48,919 nucleotides of DNA from Prevotella sp. (GCA_017474845.1 JAFVGS010000038.1:1-48919); one strand, 5' to 3'; counted from the stretch's first letter, positions 33,107 through 41,965 are shown. The notes: generated by a model from the sequence alone, not told the origin. Numbers and translations are program-made.

Positions 33107-34093
33107 ATGAAGCGTATTTTACTACTGACAATGACGACTGTGCTTCTTGTCATGCTGGTCGTTTCTTTCCTGGTTTGTCGCTATGTGATTCAAACCGAGA
33201 GTCATCTGTGTTATGTGGGTATCATGAACGTAGCGTCTGAGAAGATTGCCAAGACTGTCAGCGGTATGGAGATGAATGCCATGAACGTTTTCGACGAGGT
33301 CAGGAAACACATGGAGACCCCGGAGGCAGTAACAGCCGCCTTGCAGAGCAAGACCAGTCTGAATCCCGATGTCAGAGGTTATTTCGCGGCCTTCGAACCA
33401 GATTTCTTCCCCCAGAAGGGTCGTTGGTTCGAGCCCTATGTGCACCAGCCTGACGCCCAGAGCGGATTCGTGGTGAGGGACGTGGGTTCTGCCCGTCATG
33501 ACTATACCCGTTCCGACTGGTACATCCGTGCCAAGGAGTCGAACAAAAGCTTCTGGTCTGATCCTTACTATTATTATGACGGTACGAGCATCAGCGGCCG
33601 CTACTGCACGTTTGTGAAGCCCGTCTACGACGCCAAGGGCCGTCTGGCCTGTGTCTGCGGTGCAGATATGACCTTCGAGTGGCTGAGCAAGGAACTGCAG
33701 GAAATCGATGCCGGCATCAAGCAGAACAGCCTGCTGAATCAATTCCTCAGTTACTTCACGGCGCTTGATTTCTATACGGTTGTCATCAACAAGGACGGCA
33801 GCTGCATCGCCTATCCTGAAGGAAAGAGCATGCCTATCAAGGACGAGACCGTGCTGCGCGACCTGGCAGAGGAGCAGAGCGGCACCGTCGAGGTAGCTGT
33901 CAATGGTGTGCCGGCAACCGCCTATTACTGTCCGATCCAGTATGTCGACTGGTCTGTGGCTGTGATTGTCCCCCATCAGGCCACCTGGATGCCCATTTAC
34001 TTCGTAGGCCTGATACTGTTCTCCGTCGCCTTGCTGGGAGTCATTATCGTATGGTTGGTTTTACGTCGTATGAAGCATGAGAAAGTTTCTTAG
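33107..34093 (+). CDS. Membrane-anchored double-Cache sensor domain protein without output domain
   Basis: The 328-residue product has an N-terminal transmembrane helix (about 4-27) and a large periplasmic region of the dCache_1 type (about 35-290). The region carries the typical ligand-pocket signature RSDWYIRAKESNKSFWSDPY, later RYCTFVKPVYDAKGRLACVCGADM. A second transmembrane helix follows (about 297-321). The protein ends after about 10 cytoplasmic residues. Cache domains normally feed HAMP plus kinase, methyl-acceptor, cyclase or PP2C output modules, and none is present. It may signal through a partner or simply bind a ligand. Its 3' end overlaps the next gene by 17 bases. Confidence 0.82.
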   Translation: MKRILLLTMTTVLLVMLVVSFLVCRYVIQTESHLCYVGIMNVASEKIAKTVSGMEMNAMNVFDEVRKHMETPEAVTAALQSKTSLNPDVRGYFAAFEPDFFPQKGRWFEPYVHQPDAQSGFVVRDVGSARHDYTRSDWYIRAKESNKSFWSDPYYYYDGTSISGRYCTFVKPVYDAKGRLACVCGADMTFEWLSKELQEIDAGIKQNSLLNQFLSYFTALDFYTVVINKDGSCIAYPEGKSMPIKDETVLRDLAEEQSGTVEVAVNGVPATAYYCPIQYVDWSVAVIVPHQATWMPIYFVGLILFSVALLGVIIVWLVLRRMKHEKVS

Positions 34094-34742
34094 TCCGATC
34101 ATCATCCTTTGCCTTTGGCTGTCAGCATCTCTCCGGGCCTTCGCCCAGATACCCTATTATGCCGGAACGGTGGGCGACGGGAAGCTCTATGGCTATACCT
34201 CGCTGAAGGCGCGGCCAGGCATCAACCACCAGGAGACCTACACCACCTTCCAGTATGGTCTGGGCGACCATTTCGCCACAGGTATCGACCTCTACACAGG
34301 TCCTGACTGTGCCTATTGGGGCGCACTCGTCCGCTATGGCGTGAAGCCCAGCAAGTGGTTTAATGTCGGCGCAGAGGTCATATCGTCATTCAATCTCAAC
34401 GACAGTTTCAAGTTCTCCTACCTCACGTCGGGACTCTACCTGAACGGAGCCATCACAGGCGACGAACACCTGTTCTGGTGTACGAACACCTGGTGGGTCG
34501 TCAACGACGGTGCAGACGATGCCTATTTCAACTACGAGTATCTGGGTTACACCATCCCCCTGAAAGACGACCGGTCCATCACCCCCATGATAGGTGCCGT
34601 CCACTCCTGGCGGCTGAATCAGGATCCAGAACCTGCTGCCGGACTCTACTTCACCTTCAAGAACTGGAACATCTACCTATGGGGTCACGATTTCCTCCAT
34701 AGTCATCCAAGACTCGTCGTCGGCATTGATTTCGTGATGTAG
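34077..34742 (+). CDS. Predicted outer-membrane barrel protein coupled to the Cache protein
   Basis: The 221-residue product has a Sec signal (ending SLRAFAQ). Alternating amphipathic beta strands rich in Tyr, Trp and Gly follow (KLYGYTSLKARPG, YTTFQYGLGDHFATGIDLYT, AAGLYFTFKNWNIYLWGHDF), which suggests a small outer-membrane barrel. I do not recognise a named family. The ATG lies inside the Cache gene (17-base overlap), so production of the two is coupled and they probably work together in the envelope. A strong terminator begins at the stop codon. Confidence 0.75.
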   Translation: MRKFLSPIIILCLWLSASLRAFAQIPYYAGTVGDGKLYGYTSLKARPGINHQETYTTFQYGLGDHFATGIDLYTGPDCAYWGALVRYGVKPSKWFNVGAEVISSFNLNDSFKFSYLTSGLYLNGAITGDEHLFWCTNTWWVVNDGADDAYFNYEYLGYTIPLKDDRSITPMIGAVHSWRLNQDPEPAAGLYFTFKNWNIYLWGHDFLHSHPRLVVGIDFVM

Positions 34743-34768
34743 CAGTTGCCCGCGGGCAGCTGCTTTTT
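34741..34768 (+). terminator. Terminator after the Cache/outer-membrane pair
   Basis: AGCAGTTGCCC (34741-34751) pairs with GGGCAGCTGCT (34754-34764) with one G-T wobble and is followed by TTTT. The tight loop is CG. Confidence 0.8.
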
Positions 34769-34772
34769 AATT

Positions 34773-35693
34773 CTATTCACCGATATATGTCACTCCACCA
34801 CGACCGGCGCAGTATTTGATGGAGAACACACCATTGGTAATGGTATAAATGTCTGCCTCTTCTTCATCATCGTGACCAGTCTTTGTGCAGGTATATCCTT
34901 CTCCGATGTAATAGTCGATGATGGTTTGGTCGTCTTTTTCGTCGTTGTAGAGGATGGTGATTCTGCCAATAAAGCCATCCACGGGAACGAAGGCTATGCC
35001 GGACAACCATTCATTATTTTCAATGAAGCCCATATACACGCCTTCCGTCTGTGAAAACACGCCAGGATAGGCTTCTTCAATCTCTTCCAAGTCGACAAGC
35101 ATGAAAGTATTGGCAGCATCAATGGGCGTCATCGCCTCGAGAGAGGTTCTTTCAGGTATTACCGGTTCATTCTTAGGATTGTTGTAGGTGACGCTTTGAT
35201 TGCCACTCAGCTTAATAACTAGTGTGGCGTCCTCCTGCCTCTCCGTGTTACCATAAGTATAGACGTTGATTTTTCCAATGACTTTACCGCCACCGTCATA
35301 GGTATCTAACTTCTGGACACCGTAGAACTTGTATTTGCTCTTGAAATAGGTATCGATATCAGCCTCCGTATAGGCATTCACCTTCAGTGTTTCCAAGACC
35401 ATATAGACAGTCTGGGTATCAGAGTTGATGGCAATGGTGAGTTCTTCTACGTTTTTATTCACATTCTCGTAGATGTATTTGTCACCAAGCTGCATGGAAG
35501 GATTTGAGAACTGCTTGATTATGGCTGAGTAGCTCATGTCAATGAGGCTTGAGAAGTCGTCGAATGAGATAACGGTCGGAGTGTCGGGCGTATCAGGCGT
35601 ATTAGGCTTCTGGGGCTCGTCTTTGTCATCATCACCACAGGCTACAAACAGCATTGCTGCCAACATCAGGAGAAAATACATTTTCTGTTTCAT
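34773..35693 (-). CDS. Lipoprotein of unknown function with an apparent internal duplication
   Basis: The 306-residue product has a lipoprotein signal (MKQKMYFLLMLAAMLFVAC) and a Pro/Thr/Asp-rich linker (PNTPDTPDTPT), typical of surface or periplasmic Bacteroidales lipoproteins. The body seems to contain two related halves (about 45-185 and 190-306). Each starts with a helix, then an aromatic beta segment (YIYENVNKNVEELTIAIN; VYMGFIENNEWLSGIAFVPV), then a segment around a Tyr-Tyr or Tyr-Phe helix (DIDTYFKSKY; TIIDYYIGEGY). The similarity is weak and read by eye. No function is assigned. The gene is convergent to the Cache pair and has its own promoter. Confidence 0.75.
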   Translation of the reverse strand: MKQKMYFLLMLAAMLFVACGDDDKDEPQKPNTPDTPDTPTVISFDDFSSLIDMSYSAIIKQFSNPSMQLGDKYIYENVNKNVEELTIAINSDTQTVYMVLETLKVNAYTEADIDTYFKSKYKFYGVQKLDTYDGGGKVIGKINVYTYGNTERQEDATLVIKLSGNQSVTYNNPKNEPVIPERTSLEAMTPIDAANTFMLVDLEEIEEAYPGVFSQTEGVYMGFIENNEWLSGIAFVPVDGFIGRITILYNDEKDDQTIIDYYIGEGYTCTKTGHDDEEEADIYTITNGVFSIKYCAGRGGVTYIGE

Positions 35694-35785
35694 AATCGTT
35701 TTGTTTTTTGTTTGTTATTACTATATTAAATAAATTATCTCTATTTCACCACCATCAAATATGTCATTATCCGCAATCATCGCTG

Positions 35786-35816
35786 CAAAGGTACGAATAT
35801 GCGAGCACAAAGCAAA
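35786..35816 (-). promoter_or_regulatory. Promoter for the duplicated-domain lipoprotein
   Basis: On the minus strand TTTG (35816-35813), 19 bases, then TACCTTTG (35793-35786). The leader is about 85 bases. The rest of the divergent region, 35694-35785 and 35817-35923, is AT-rich with no further feature seen. Confidence 0.7.
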
Positions 35817-35923
35817 ACAAATAATATTTTTTATACATACCACCACTCAACCCATACCTTTGTCCCAAGGGGAAAAAGGTAAAATACCCAATATGTGGTA
35901 TACGGAATGACATATCGAGGGGA

Positions 35924-35954
35924 TTGTGGGAGTGCGGAAATCGCCGTACCTTTG
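35924..35954 (+). promoter_or_regulatory. Promoter of the SusCD/exported-enzyme operon
   Basis: TTG (35924-35926), 20 bases, then TACCTTTG (35947-35954) is an excellent match to the Bacteroidota consensus. The transcript would carry about 200 bases before the first large gene at 36160, including the Cys-rich upstream frame. Confidence 0.8.
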
Positions 35955-36038
35955 CACCGTCGAAAAGACATAATAACAACATAAAGATATAGTAACATAC
36001 GAACAGATTAAAAAATAACAATTAAAAAAGAGAGAATT

Positions 36039-36224
36039 ATGAAACGAATGTGTAATATGCGAATGCGTGAGTATTGTTGTTGCCGCCAGATGATGGCAAT
36101 GACGACCAATGAGAGTATAATATATATAATAGGTATAAATCAAGTAAAAAAGAAACAATATGAAAAGGATAGCATTAACAATAGCAGTATTACTGAGTAT
36201 CAATATCAGCACCGTTTGGGCTGA
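36039..36224 (+). CDS. Candidate Cys-Cys-Cys leader peptide (upstream ORF)
   Basis: This 61-codon frame starts at an ATG about 80 bases into the transcript and reads MKRMCNMRMREYCCCRQMMA at its start. Three consecutive Cys codons (TGT TGT TGC, 36075-36083) and a fourth Cys at position 5 stand out, since Cys is rare. The frame runs 65 bases into the binding-protein gene in a different register, so its translation would affect initiation at 36160. Weak hairpins (GCCA/TGGC at 36085-36097) follow the Cys codons. Polycysteine upstream frames act as cysteine-responsive attenuators in mycobacteria; a similar role here is inference. It may also be a chance frame. Confidence 0.4.
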   Translation: MKRMCNMRMREYCCCRQMMAMTTNESIIYIIGINQVKKKQYEKDSINNSSITEYQYQHRLG

Positions 36225-37074
36225 AGGGGCAGAGGCTGGCGAACTCAGTCCTGAGAGTAACGCAACCAATGCAAGCAGCGTGCGCTATGTAAAGGCACCG
36301 AGATTTGCCCGCCCACTGTTAGAGAGATGGATCACTGAATATGCAAAAACACAGCCTGGCGTAGAATTCCAGATCGCCAAGGGCAACCAGAACCAGGGCA
36401 ACGCAGACCTGAATGTTGTATTCGACAACCAATCCGCCAACACAAAAGTCTTTAGTCATAATGTTGTATTTTTCGGAGAGTTCGCCGTGCTTCCCATCAC
36501 AGCCAGCGGCAGTGAGGCTGCCAGAGTGCTGGAGGGCAAGCACTTGAACTCGAAGAAACTGAAGCAACTCTTCTTCCTCAACGACGACTTCGACGAAGAT
36601 GTGAAGAAGGTGAAGGCCTTTGAGAACCTTATTGTATATAGCGGCAGCAATGCCACGTCGGTAGCCGCCTCGTTCGCCCACAACTTCGGCGAAGAGAGCA
36701 GCAGTTTCCGCGGCAAGCGCATCTCTGGCGACGACCTCTTCCTGAATACCGCCCTGTCGAAGGACCCGCAGGGAGTATCGTTCAATGCCTTGCCGAATAT
36801 CTTCGATCTGCAGAGCCGTCACATCAAGAGCGACCTGACCATCATCGGCATCGACGTGAAGAAGGGTCTTGAGGAAACATTCTCAGACAAGGCCACTCTC
36901 GATGAGATGATCAACGCTTTGGAGAATGGCAAGGTGTCAGAAATCGCCGTCGAGAGGATTGGCGTGAGCTATAATGAGGGCGACGATGCCGTCAACCAGT
37001 TCCTGAAGTGGATACTCGAGAATGGTACGAAGTATAATCACGAATATGGATTGTTGAATCTGAGCAAAAAGTAA
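36160..37074 (+). CDS. Exported periplasmic-binding-protein-like protein (PstS-like fold)
   Basis: The 304-residue product has a Sec signal (MKRIALTIAVLLSINISTVWA). The body looks like a type 2 periplasmic binding protein of the PstS/ModA kind: RFARPLLERWITEYAKTQPGVEFQIAKG near the start, VFFGEFAVLPITASGSE as the first crossover, and VSEIAVERIGVSYNEGDDAVNQFLKWI towards the end. No ABC transporter genes are adjacent; instead susC follows 113 bases later. Binding-protein-like partners of TonB-dependent systems occur in Bacteroidales, but the ligand is unknown. An inverted repeat separates it from susC and could set different expression levels. Confidence 0.72.
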   Translation: MKRIALTIAVLLSINISTVWAEGAEAGELSPESNATNASSVRYVKAPRFARPLLERWITEYAKTQPGVEFQIAKGNQNQGNADLNVVFDNQSANTKVFSHNVVFFGEFAVLPITASGSEAARVLEGKHLNSKKLKQLFFLNDDFDEDVKKVKAFENLIVYSGSNATSVAASFAHNFGEESSSFRGKRISGDDLFLNTALSKDPQGVSFNALPNIFDLQSRHIKSDLTIIGIDVKKGLEETFSDKATLDEMINALENGKVSEIAVERIGVSYNEGDDAVNQFLKWILENGTKYNHEYGLLNLSKK

Positions 37075-37085
37075 TCCATCTATGT

Positions 37086-37169
37086 GTTTACGGTTTACAG
37101 TTTACAGTTGATATGACTAGAGGCTGTACTACCGCAGAGGTAATCATCTGTAAACCGTAAACTGTAAAC
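37086..37169. repeat. GTTTACAG-unit inverted repeat between the binding protein and susC
   Basis: The left arm (37086-37107) is three tandem units of GTTTACG, GTTTACA and GTTTACAG. The right arm (37148-37169) is the complement with the order of the G and A variants swapped, so 20 of 22 positions pair. A 40-base core holds GGCTGTACTACCGCAGAGG. It occupies most of the gap between two genes of one operon. Confidence 0.8.
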
Positions 37170-37187
37170 TAAATAACATTCAGACTT

Positions 37188-40100
37188 ATGGTAAAAAGAT
37201 TGTTTATTGCAACATTCGTTGCGATTAGCCCCCTGTTGGCTATAGCGCAAAACCTGATTACAGGTCATATCACAGATGTTCGCACTGGTGAACCCCTGAT
37301 TGGTGCATCCGTGATTGTAAAGAGTGAAAAGGGTCAGGGTGTCGTGACCGACTACGATGGTAACTTCTCCCTCCAGACGAAGGTGGAGGCTCCTTTGACC
37401 CTCCGTGTGGAATATGTAGGCTATCGCGCCCTCGATGTGGATGTCTATGACTTCGAGGAGCACGTGGAGATATCGTTGATTGATAACGCCAGCAAACTTG
37501 ACGAAGTGGTGGTTGTGGGATATGGTGCCCAGAAGCGCCTGGAGTTGACCAGTAGCATTTCGTCTGTAGGTGATGAAATCCTCCGTCAGCAGAATAATTC
37601 TGTTGAGAGTGCCCTGCAGGGTGCTGTGGCAGGTCTGAACGTCACACAGACCTCTGGTCAGCCTGGTGCTGCCAGCATCATCCGCATCCGTGGTGGTAAT
37701 AGTATCACTGGTGGTAACGAACCGCTCTACGTGATCGATGGCTTCATCGTGTATAACGATCCTGCCTCTACCCGTACAGGTGCCAAGACCAGTGATGCCA
37801 CACTTGACCCCCTGTCGTTCCTGAACCCCTCGGATATCGAGAGCATCGAAGTGCTGAAGGACGTTTCTGCTACCGCTATCTATGGTACACGTGGTGCCAA
37901 TGGTGTGATTATCATTACCACGAAGAAAGGCTCCCACGGCAAGAACAACATCAGCTATAATGCCACCTTCGGTTGGAGCAAGATCGCCAGAAAGCTTGAT
38001 TATCTGAATGCCACTCAGTGGGTTGACCTTTGGAACGAACTCTATCAGAATGGTGAAGTGGGTTATTCTATTGATACTCCTACAGAGAGCTACGACTGGC
38101 AGGATGCCGCTCTGCGTACCGGTTTCTCTCAGGAACATCAGCTCTCCTTTGTCGGAGGTGACGAGATTTCGCGCTACAATATCAGTGGTGGATTCAAGAG
38201 TCAGGATGGTATTCTAAAGGGAACAGGCCTGAAGCGTTATGTAGGTCGTATCAATTACGAACGCAATCTTTTCCCCAACCTGCTCGTAGGACTGAATGCC
38301 AATGGCGCCTATAATAAGGTTACTGGTGTAGCTGACAACAGCGGTAGCATGTTTGCGCCCAGCCCTTGGTTCGCTGCTATCTCTCACACACCTTATACTT
38401 CTATTTACAATGCTGACGGATCTTACAATAACGATCCAACACCTACCAGTGTAGATATCTATAATGGTAGGGTAGGTAATCCCATCAGTGATTTGGAGAA
38501 TACTAAGGCTGAGACAGAAAATACGCGTGTCATTGGTACTGGTTTTGCTGAGTGGACCGTCATTCCGCAGTTGAAGCTCAAGGCCAGCGTAGGTGCTGAT
38601 TTGTCGAACACCCGTCAGAGTTTCTATGCTCCCTCATACACCTCTTCCGGTCTTGCTTATAACGGCTATGCCTCTGTAGGTCAGACGAAGACCAACACCT
38701 GGCAGACGGAATATACCGCCACCTATAATAATGTGTTTAACCGTGTACATTCCGTCAACGTCCTGGCTGGTTATACAGCCCAATATACTGATCGCAGCAG
38801 TTTGGCCACGACGGCCTATGGCTTTAGCAACGATGCCACTGGTTACGATAACCTGGGAGCTGCCGCTACAACACTCCCGTCGGTTAGCAGTCATATCGTC
38901 TCAACACTGCAGTCGTGGATCGGACGTGTGAACTATAGTTTTGACTCACGCTATAACCTCTCGGCTACCCTGCGTGCCGACGGTAGTAGCCGTTTCGCTA
39001 AGGATCACCGCTGGGGTTGGTTCCCCTCACTGGGCGCTTCCTGGAACATCGACCGTGAGAAATGGCTGCATCTTAGCAAGAAAGTCGATTTCATCCAGTT
39101 GCGCGCTTCTATTGGTACAGTGGGTAATCAGGAGATTGGTGATTACCAGTTTGCCGCCAACGTCGTTCCTAAGACAGTTATTGTCAACAACCAAAAGGCC
39201 ACCAGTTATATTATCGACAACAAGTCGAACCCTGATCTGAAATGGGAGAAGACCACCTCGTATAATATCGGCCTGAGCACAGGCTTCTTCCACAATCGTC
39301 TGACGGTGACCCTCGATGGCTATTATAAGAAGACTAGCGACCTGCTGCTCAATGTGCCCATAGAGCAGGTAACAGGTTTCTCTACCGTCCTGCGTAATGT
39401 AGGTTCCGTCACCAACAAGGGTGTGGAACTCGAGGTTGGCGCCGTACTCATTGACAAGAAGGATCTGCGTTGGAACGTCAATGCTAATATTGCCCATAAC
39501 AAAAACGAAGTGACTGATCTGGGTAACTCAGAATACTTCTTGCCCGACTTCCAGTCTATCGGTACCCTTCAGTACATTAACCCGCTGATCGTGAAGGTTG
39601 GAGAGCCCCTCGGTACTTTCTATGGTTACCGTTTCAAAGGAATCATCCAGACTGGCGAGGATCTCAGTAGTCTGCCCACCCAGACGATTTCGGCTGTAGA
39701 ACCAGGTAATCCAAAATTTGAGGATGTCAACAACGACGGTGTGGTGAACGAGCAGGACCGTGTCATCCTCGGTAATATCCAGCCCAAGTTTACCTATGGA
39801 TTCAATACCAAGGTGGCTTATAAGAACTGGGATCTGTTCGTGAACATCAGCGGCAGCTATGGTAACAAACTCTTCAACGCCTTGGCTTGTCGATTGGATC
39901 GTGGTAATGGTTACTACTATAACCCATTGGCAGAGGTGGCAGACCGTTGGACGCCTACCAATCCAAGCAATACCATTCAGAAGGCAACCAGCGCTACATC
40001 GATTTATGCCGATGACCGTTTCGTAGAGGATGCCAGCTATCTGAAGTTCCGTAACATTCAGTTGGGTTACACCCTGCCTGTGCCACAGATTACCAAGGAC

Positions 40101-40280
40101 GCCAAGCTACGCCTTTATGTATCGCTGCAGAACTTCTTTACCATCACGGGCTATACTGGTTACGATCCAGAGGCCAACCGCAATGGTATTGACGAGACCA
40201 GTGCACTCTATCAGGGCGTCGATTATGGTGCATATCCTGCCGCCAAAACCGTTCTCGTAGGATTTAACGTAACACTGTAA
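37188..40280 (+). CDS. SusC-family TonB-dependent outer-membrane transporter
   Basis: The 1030-residue product has a Sec signal (MVKRLFIATFVAISPLLAIA) and an N-terminal carboxypeptidase-regulatory-like domain (about 25-100, GHITDVRTGEPLIGASVIV). The TonB box/plug start LDEVVVVGYGAQKR and the plug with VIDGFIVYND and GTRGANGVIIITTKKG follow, and then a 22-strand barrel ending in VLVGFNVTL. It imports a ligand captured by the adjacent SusD protein, using energy from TonB. The neighbours are not glycosidases but exported URO-D-like, ATC-hydrolase-like and M20 enzymes, so the ligand is probably a small molecule or peptide-like compound rather than a polysaccharide. Confidence 0.95.
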   Translation: MVKRLFIATFVAISPLLAIAQNLITGHITDVRTGEPLIGASVIVKSEKGQGVVTDYDGNFSLQTKVEAPLTLRVEYVGYRALDVDVYDFEEHVEISLIDNASKLDEVVVVGYGAQKRLELTSSISSVGDEILRQQNNSVESALQGAVAGLNVTQTSGQPGAASIIRIRGGNSITGGNEPLYVIDGFIVYNDPASTRTGAKTSDATLDPLSFLNPSDIESIEVLKDVSATAIYGTRGANGVIIITTKKGSHGKNNISYNATFGWSKIARKLDYLNATQWVDLWNELYQNGEVGYSIDTPTESYDWQDAALRTGFSQEHQLSFVGGDEISRYNISGGFKSQDGILKGTGLKRYVGRINYERNLFPNLLVGLNANGAYNKVTGVADNSGSMFAPSPWFAAISHTPYTSIYNADGSYNNDPTPTSVDIYNGRVGNPISDLENTKAETENTRVIGTGFAEWTVIPQLKLKASVGADLSNTRQSFYAPSYTSSGLAYNGYASVGQTKTNTWQTEYTATYNNVFNRVHSVNVLAGYTAQYTDRSSLATTAYGFSNDATGYDNLGAAATTLPSVSSHIVSTLQSWIGRVNYSFDSRYNLSATLRADGSSRFAKDHRWGWFPSLGASWNIDREKWLHLSKKVDFIQLRASIGTVGNQEIGDYQFAANVVPKTVIVNNQKATSYIIDNKSNPDLKWEKTTSYNIGLSTGFFHNRLTVTLDGYYKKTSDLLLNVPIEQVTGFSTVLRNVGSVTNKGVELEVGAVLIDKKDLRWNVNANIAHNKNEVTDLGNSEYFLPDFQSIGTLQYINPLIVKVGEPLGTFYGYRFKGIIQTGEDLSSLPTQTISAVEPGNPKFEDVNNDGVVNEQDRVILGNIQPKFTYGFNTKVAYKNWDLFVNISGSYGNKLFNALACRLDRGNGYYYNPLAEVADRWTPTNPSNTIQKATSATSIYADDRFVEDASYLKFRNIQLGYTLPVPQITKDAKLRLYVSLQNFFTITGYTGYDPEANRNGIDETSALYQGVDYGAYPAAKTVLVGFNVTL

Positions 40281-40319
40281 GAATTGAAAATTGAATATTG
40301 AGAATTGAAAATTGAAGAT
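40281..40319 (+). repeat. GAATTGAAAATT short phrase between susC and susD
   Basis: Near-copies of GAATTGAAAATTGA fill the gap. They resemble the TTGAGAA run at 12911-12948. Confidence 0.6.
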
Positions 40320-40320
40320 T

Positions 40321-41910
40321 ATGAAAAAGAACATATCTGCATATATCCTCTTGGCAAGCCTGTTGTTCACAGGTTGCGCTGACTTGGACCAGACTTCCAT
40401 CAGTTCTATCGACAAGGATAATTTCTATCAGAGCAAGGAAGATATTGAGACTGCCATTAATGGTATTTACCAGGCATTCACCATCGACGGCTTCTATGGT
40501 ATGTATAATAATCAGAGCATCTACTTTAATGATCTGCAGTCGGATTACGTCAAAGCGGGTGCACAGACCAACTCGGCCCATATCCGTGAATTGTCGAATT
40601 TCGCCATACAGCCAACCAACCTCTTTGTAGGCTATGCATGGAAAGAACACTATATGGCCATTAACCGCGCCAATGTGGTGATTGAGAAAGTCGCATCGGC
40701 CTCATTCCTCGACGATCAGCACCGTCAGGACTATACCAACGAGGCTCGTTTCTTAAGAGGTCTGATGTACTTTAACCTGGTACGTTATTTCGGAGGAGTG
40801 CCCATCGTACTTCATGATGGCGAAGGCGAAGGTGCTGCCAGAAACAGCGTTGATGAGGTCTATCGTCAGATCGTAGAAGATCTCACGGCTGCCGAGGGTC
40901 TGCCTTCTGACTATACAACGTTAGACGGTAAGGCATCGAGCCTGGCAGCATCGGCCCTTCTCTCAAAGGTTTATCTGGTATGGGCACAGACATCGAGCCC
41001 TGAAGGTAAGTCCAGTCAGCGTGATTTCTACCAGAGGTCCATCAGCTATGCTGATAAGGTTATCAATTCTGGTAAGTATAAGCTGCTCGACAAGTTTATT
41101 GACAACTGGTCTGTCGACAAGAAGAATGGTGCAGAACACATCTTTTCTATCGAACATGACCGCACGATTAATGCTAATGTAACGGGGCACTGCACCTTTG
41201 CTACCAACTGGAGCGACTCAGAACCAGTGCTGCTGGCCACCAGCGACAAGTACTACGAGCAGACCGACCCGAAAGATCAGCGTCGTGACGGATCCTGGGC
41301 CAAGCGCATCTATAATCCGAATACGGGTACCGACTTTGAGTTTACCATCCCTCGTTTCCGCAAGTATATCGATTCGCTCAACTTTGCCAATCCTGCTTCA
41401 AGTGGTAATGCGGCCGGGCAGTCAACCAACACCGTGATTATCCGCTATGCTGAGATCCTGCTCATCAAGGCTGAGGCAGAGAATGAGCTGAATGGTCCGA
41501 CGGATGCTGCTTACGATGCCATCAACCAGGTGCGCCGTCGTGCGTACTGGAGTCCGTATCTGAACATCCAGAATACACCGTCCGATGGTTCAGATTTGGA
41601 ACTCTCAGGACTGACTCAGGAGCAGTTCCGTGAGCGTCTGCGTGAAGAGCGACGTCTGGAGTTTGTACTTGAAGGACAACGCTGGTTCGATCTCATCCGT
41701 TGGCATATCTTAGTAAAATACGTGAAGTCTAACACCCCTACTGATGAAGAAACATTGGGTACAAAGACAACAAAGATTCAGAATGTTTCCAAGAAGAACT
41801 ATCTTCTGCCTCTGCCACAGGAGCAGATCATCCTGAATCCGAATCTCGAGCAGAACTGGGGTTACAGCGGCGAATCCGGTGACGGCCCTTACGGAGCAGA
41901 GTTTGAATAA
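40321..41910 (+). CDS. SusD/RagB-family outer-membrane lipoprotein
   Basis: The 529-residue product has a lipoprotein signal (MKKNISAYILLASLLFTGC) and the SusD tetratricopeptide-like architecture: SKEDIETAINGIYQAFTIDG near the start, EARFLRGLMYFNLVRYFGGVPIV (about 135-157), and the C-terminal LREERRLEFVLEGQRWFDLIRW. It forms the surface lid of the SusCD complex and determines ligand capture. The start is the ATG at 40321; an upstream in-frame TTG at 40312 lies in the repeat. Confidence 0.95.
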   Translation: MKKNISAYILLASLLFTGCADLDQTSISSIDKDNFYQSKEDIETAINGIYQAFTIDGFYGMYNNQSIYFNDLQSDYVKAGAQTNSAHIRELSNFAIQPTNLFVGYAWKEHYMAINRANVVIEKVASASFLDDQHRQDYTNEARFLRGLMYFNLVRYFGGVPIVLHDGEGEGAARNSVDEVYRQIVEDLTAAEGLPSDYTTLDGKASSLAASALLSKVYLVWAQTSSPEGKSSQRDFYQRSISYADKVINSGKYKLLDKFIDNWSVDKKNGAEHIFSIEHDRTINANVTGHCTFATNWSDSEPVLLATSDKYYEQTDPKDQRRDGSWAKRIYNPNTGTDFEFTIPRFRKYIDSLNFANPASSGNAAGQSTNTVIIRYAEILLIKAEAENELNGPTDAAYDAINQVRRRAYWSPYLNIQNTPSDGSDLELSGLTQEQFRERLREERRLEFVLEGQRWFDLIRWHILVKYVKSNTPTDEETLGTKTTKIQNVSKKNYLLPLPQEQIILNPNLEQNWGYSGESGDGPYGAEFE

Positions 41911-41964
41911 AGTAAAAAGGTAAAAAAGAAAATAGTTTAGAGTTTATAGTTTAAAGTTTATAGA
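41911..41964 (+). repeat. GTAAAAAG and AGTTTATAG short phrases after susD
   Basis: Two phrases follow one another: AGTAAAAAGGTAAAAAAG, then repeated TAGTTTA and AAGTTTATAG units up to the ATG of the next gene. Confidence 0.55.
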
Positions 41965-41965
41965 T

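Noticed and set aside
37095-38138. Minus-strand frame of 347 codons antisense to susC
   Set aside because: The plus strand is an unambiguous SusC plug. The antisense translation has no signal peptide or domain.
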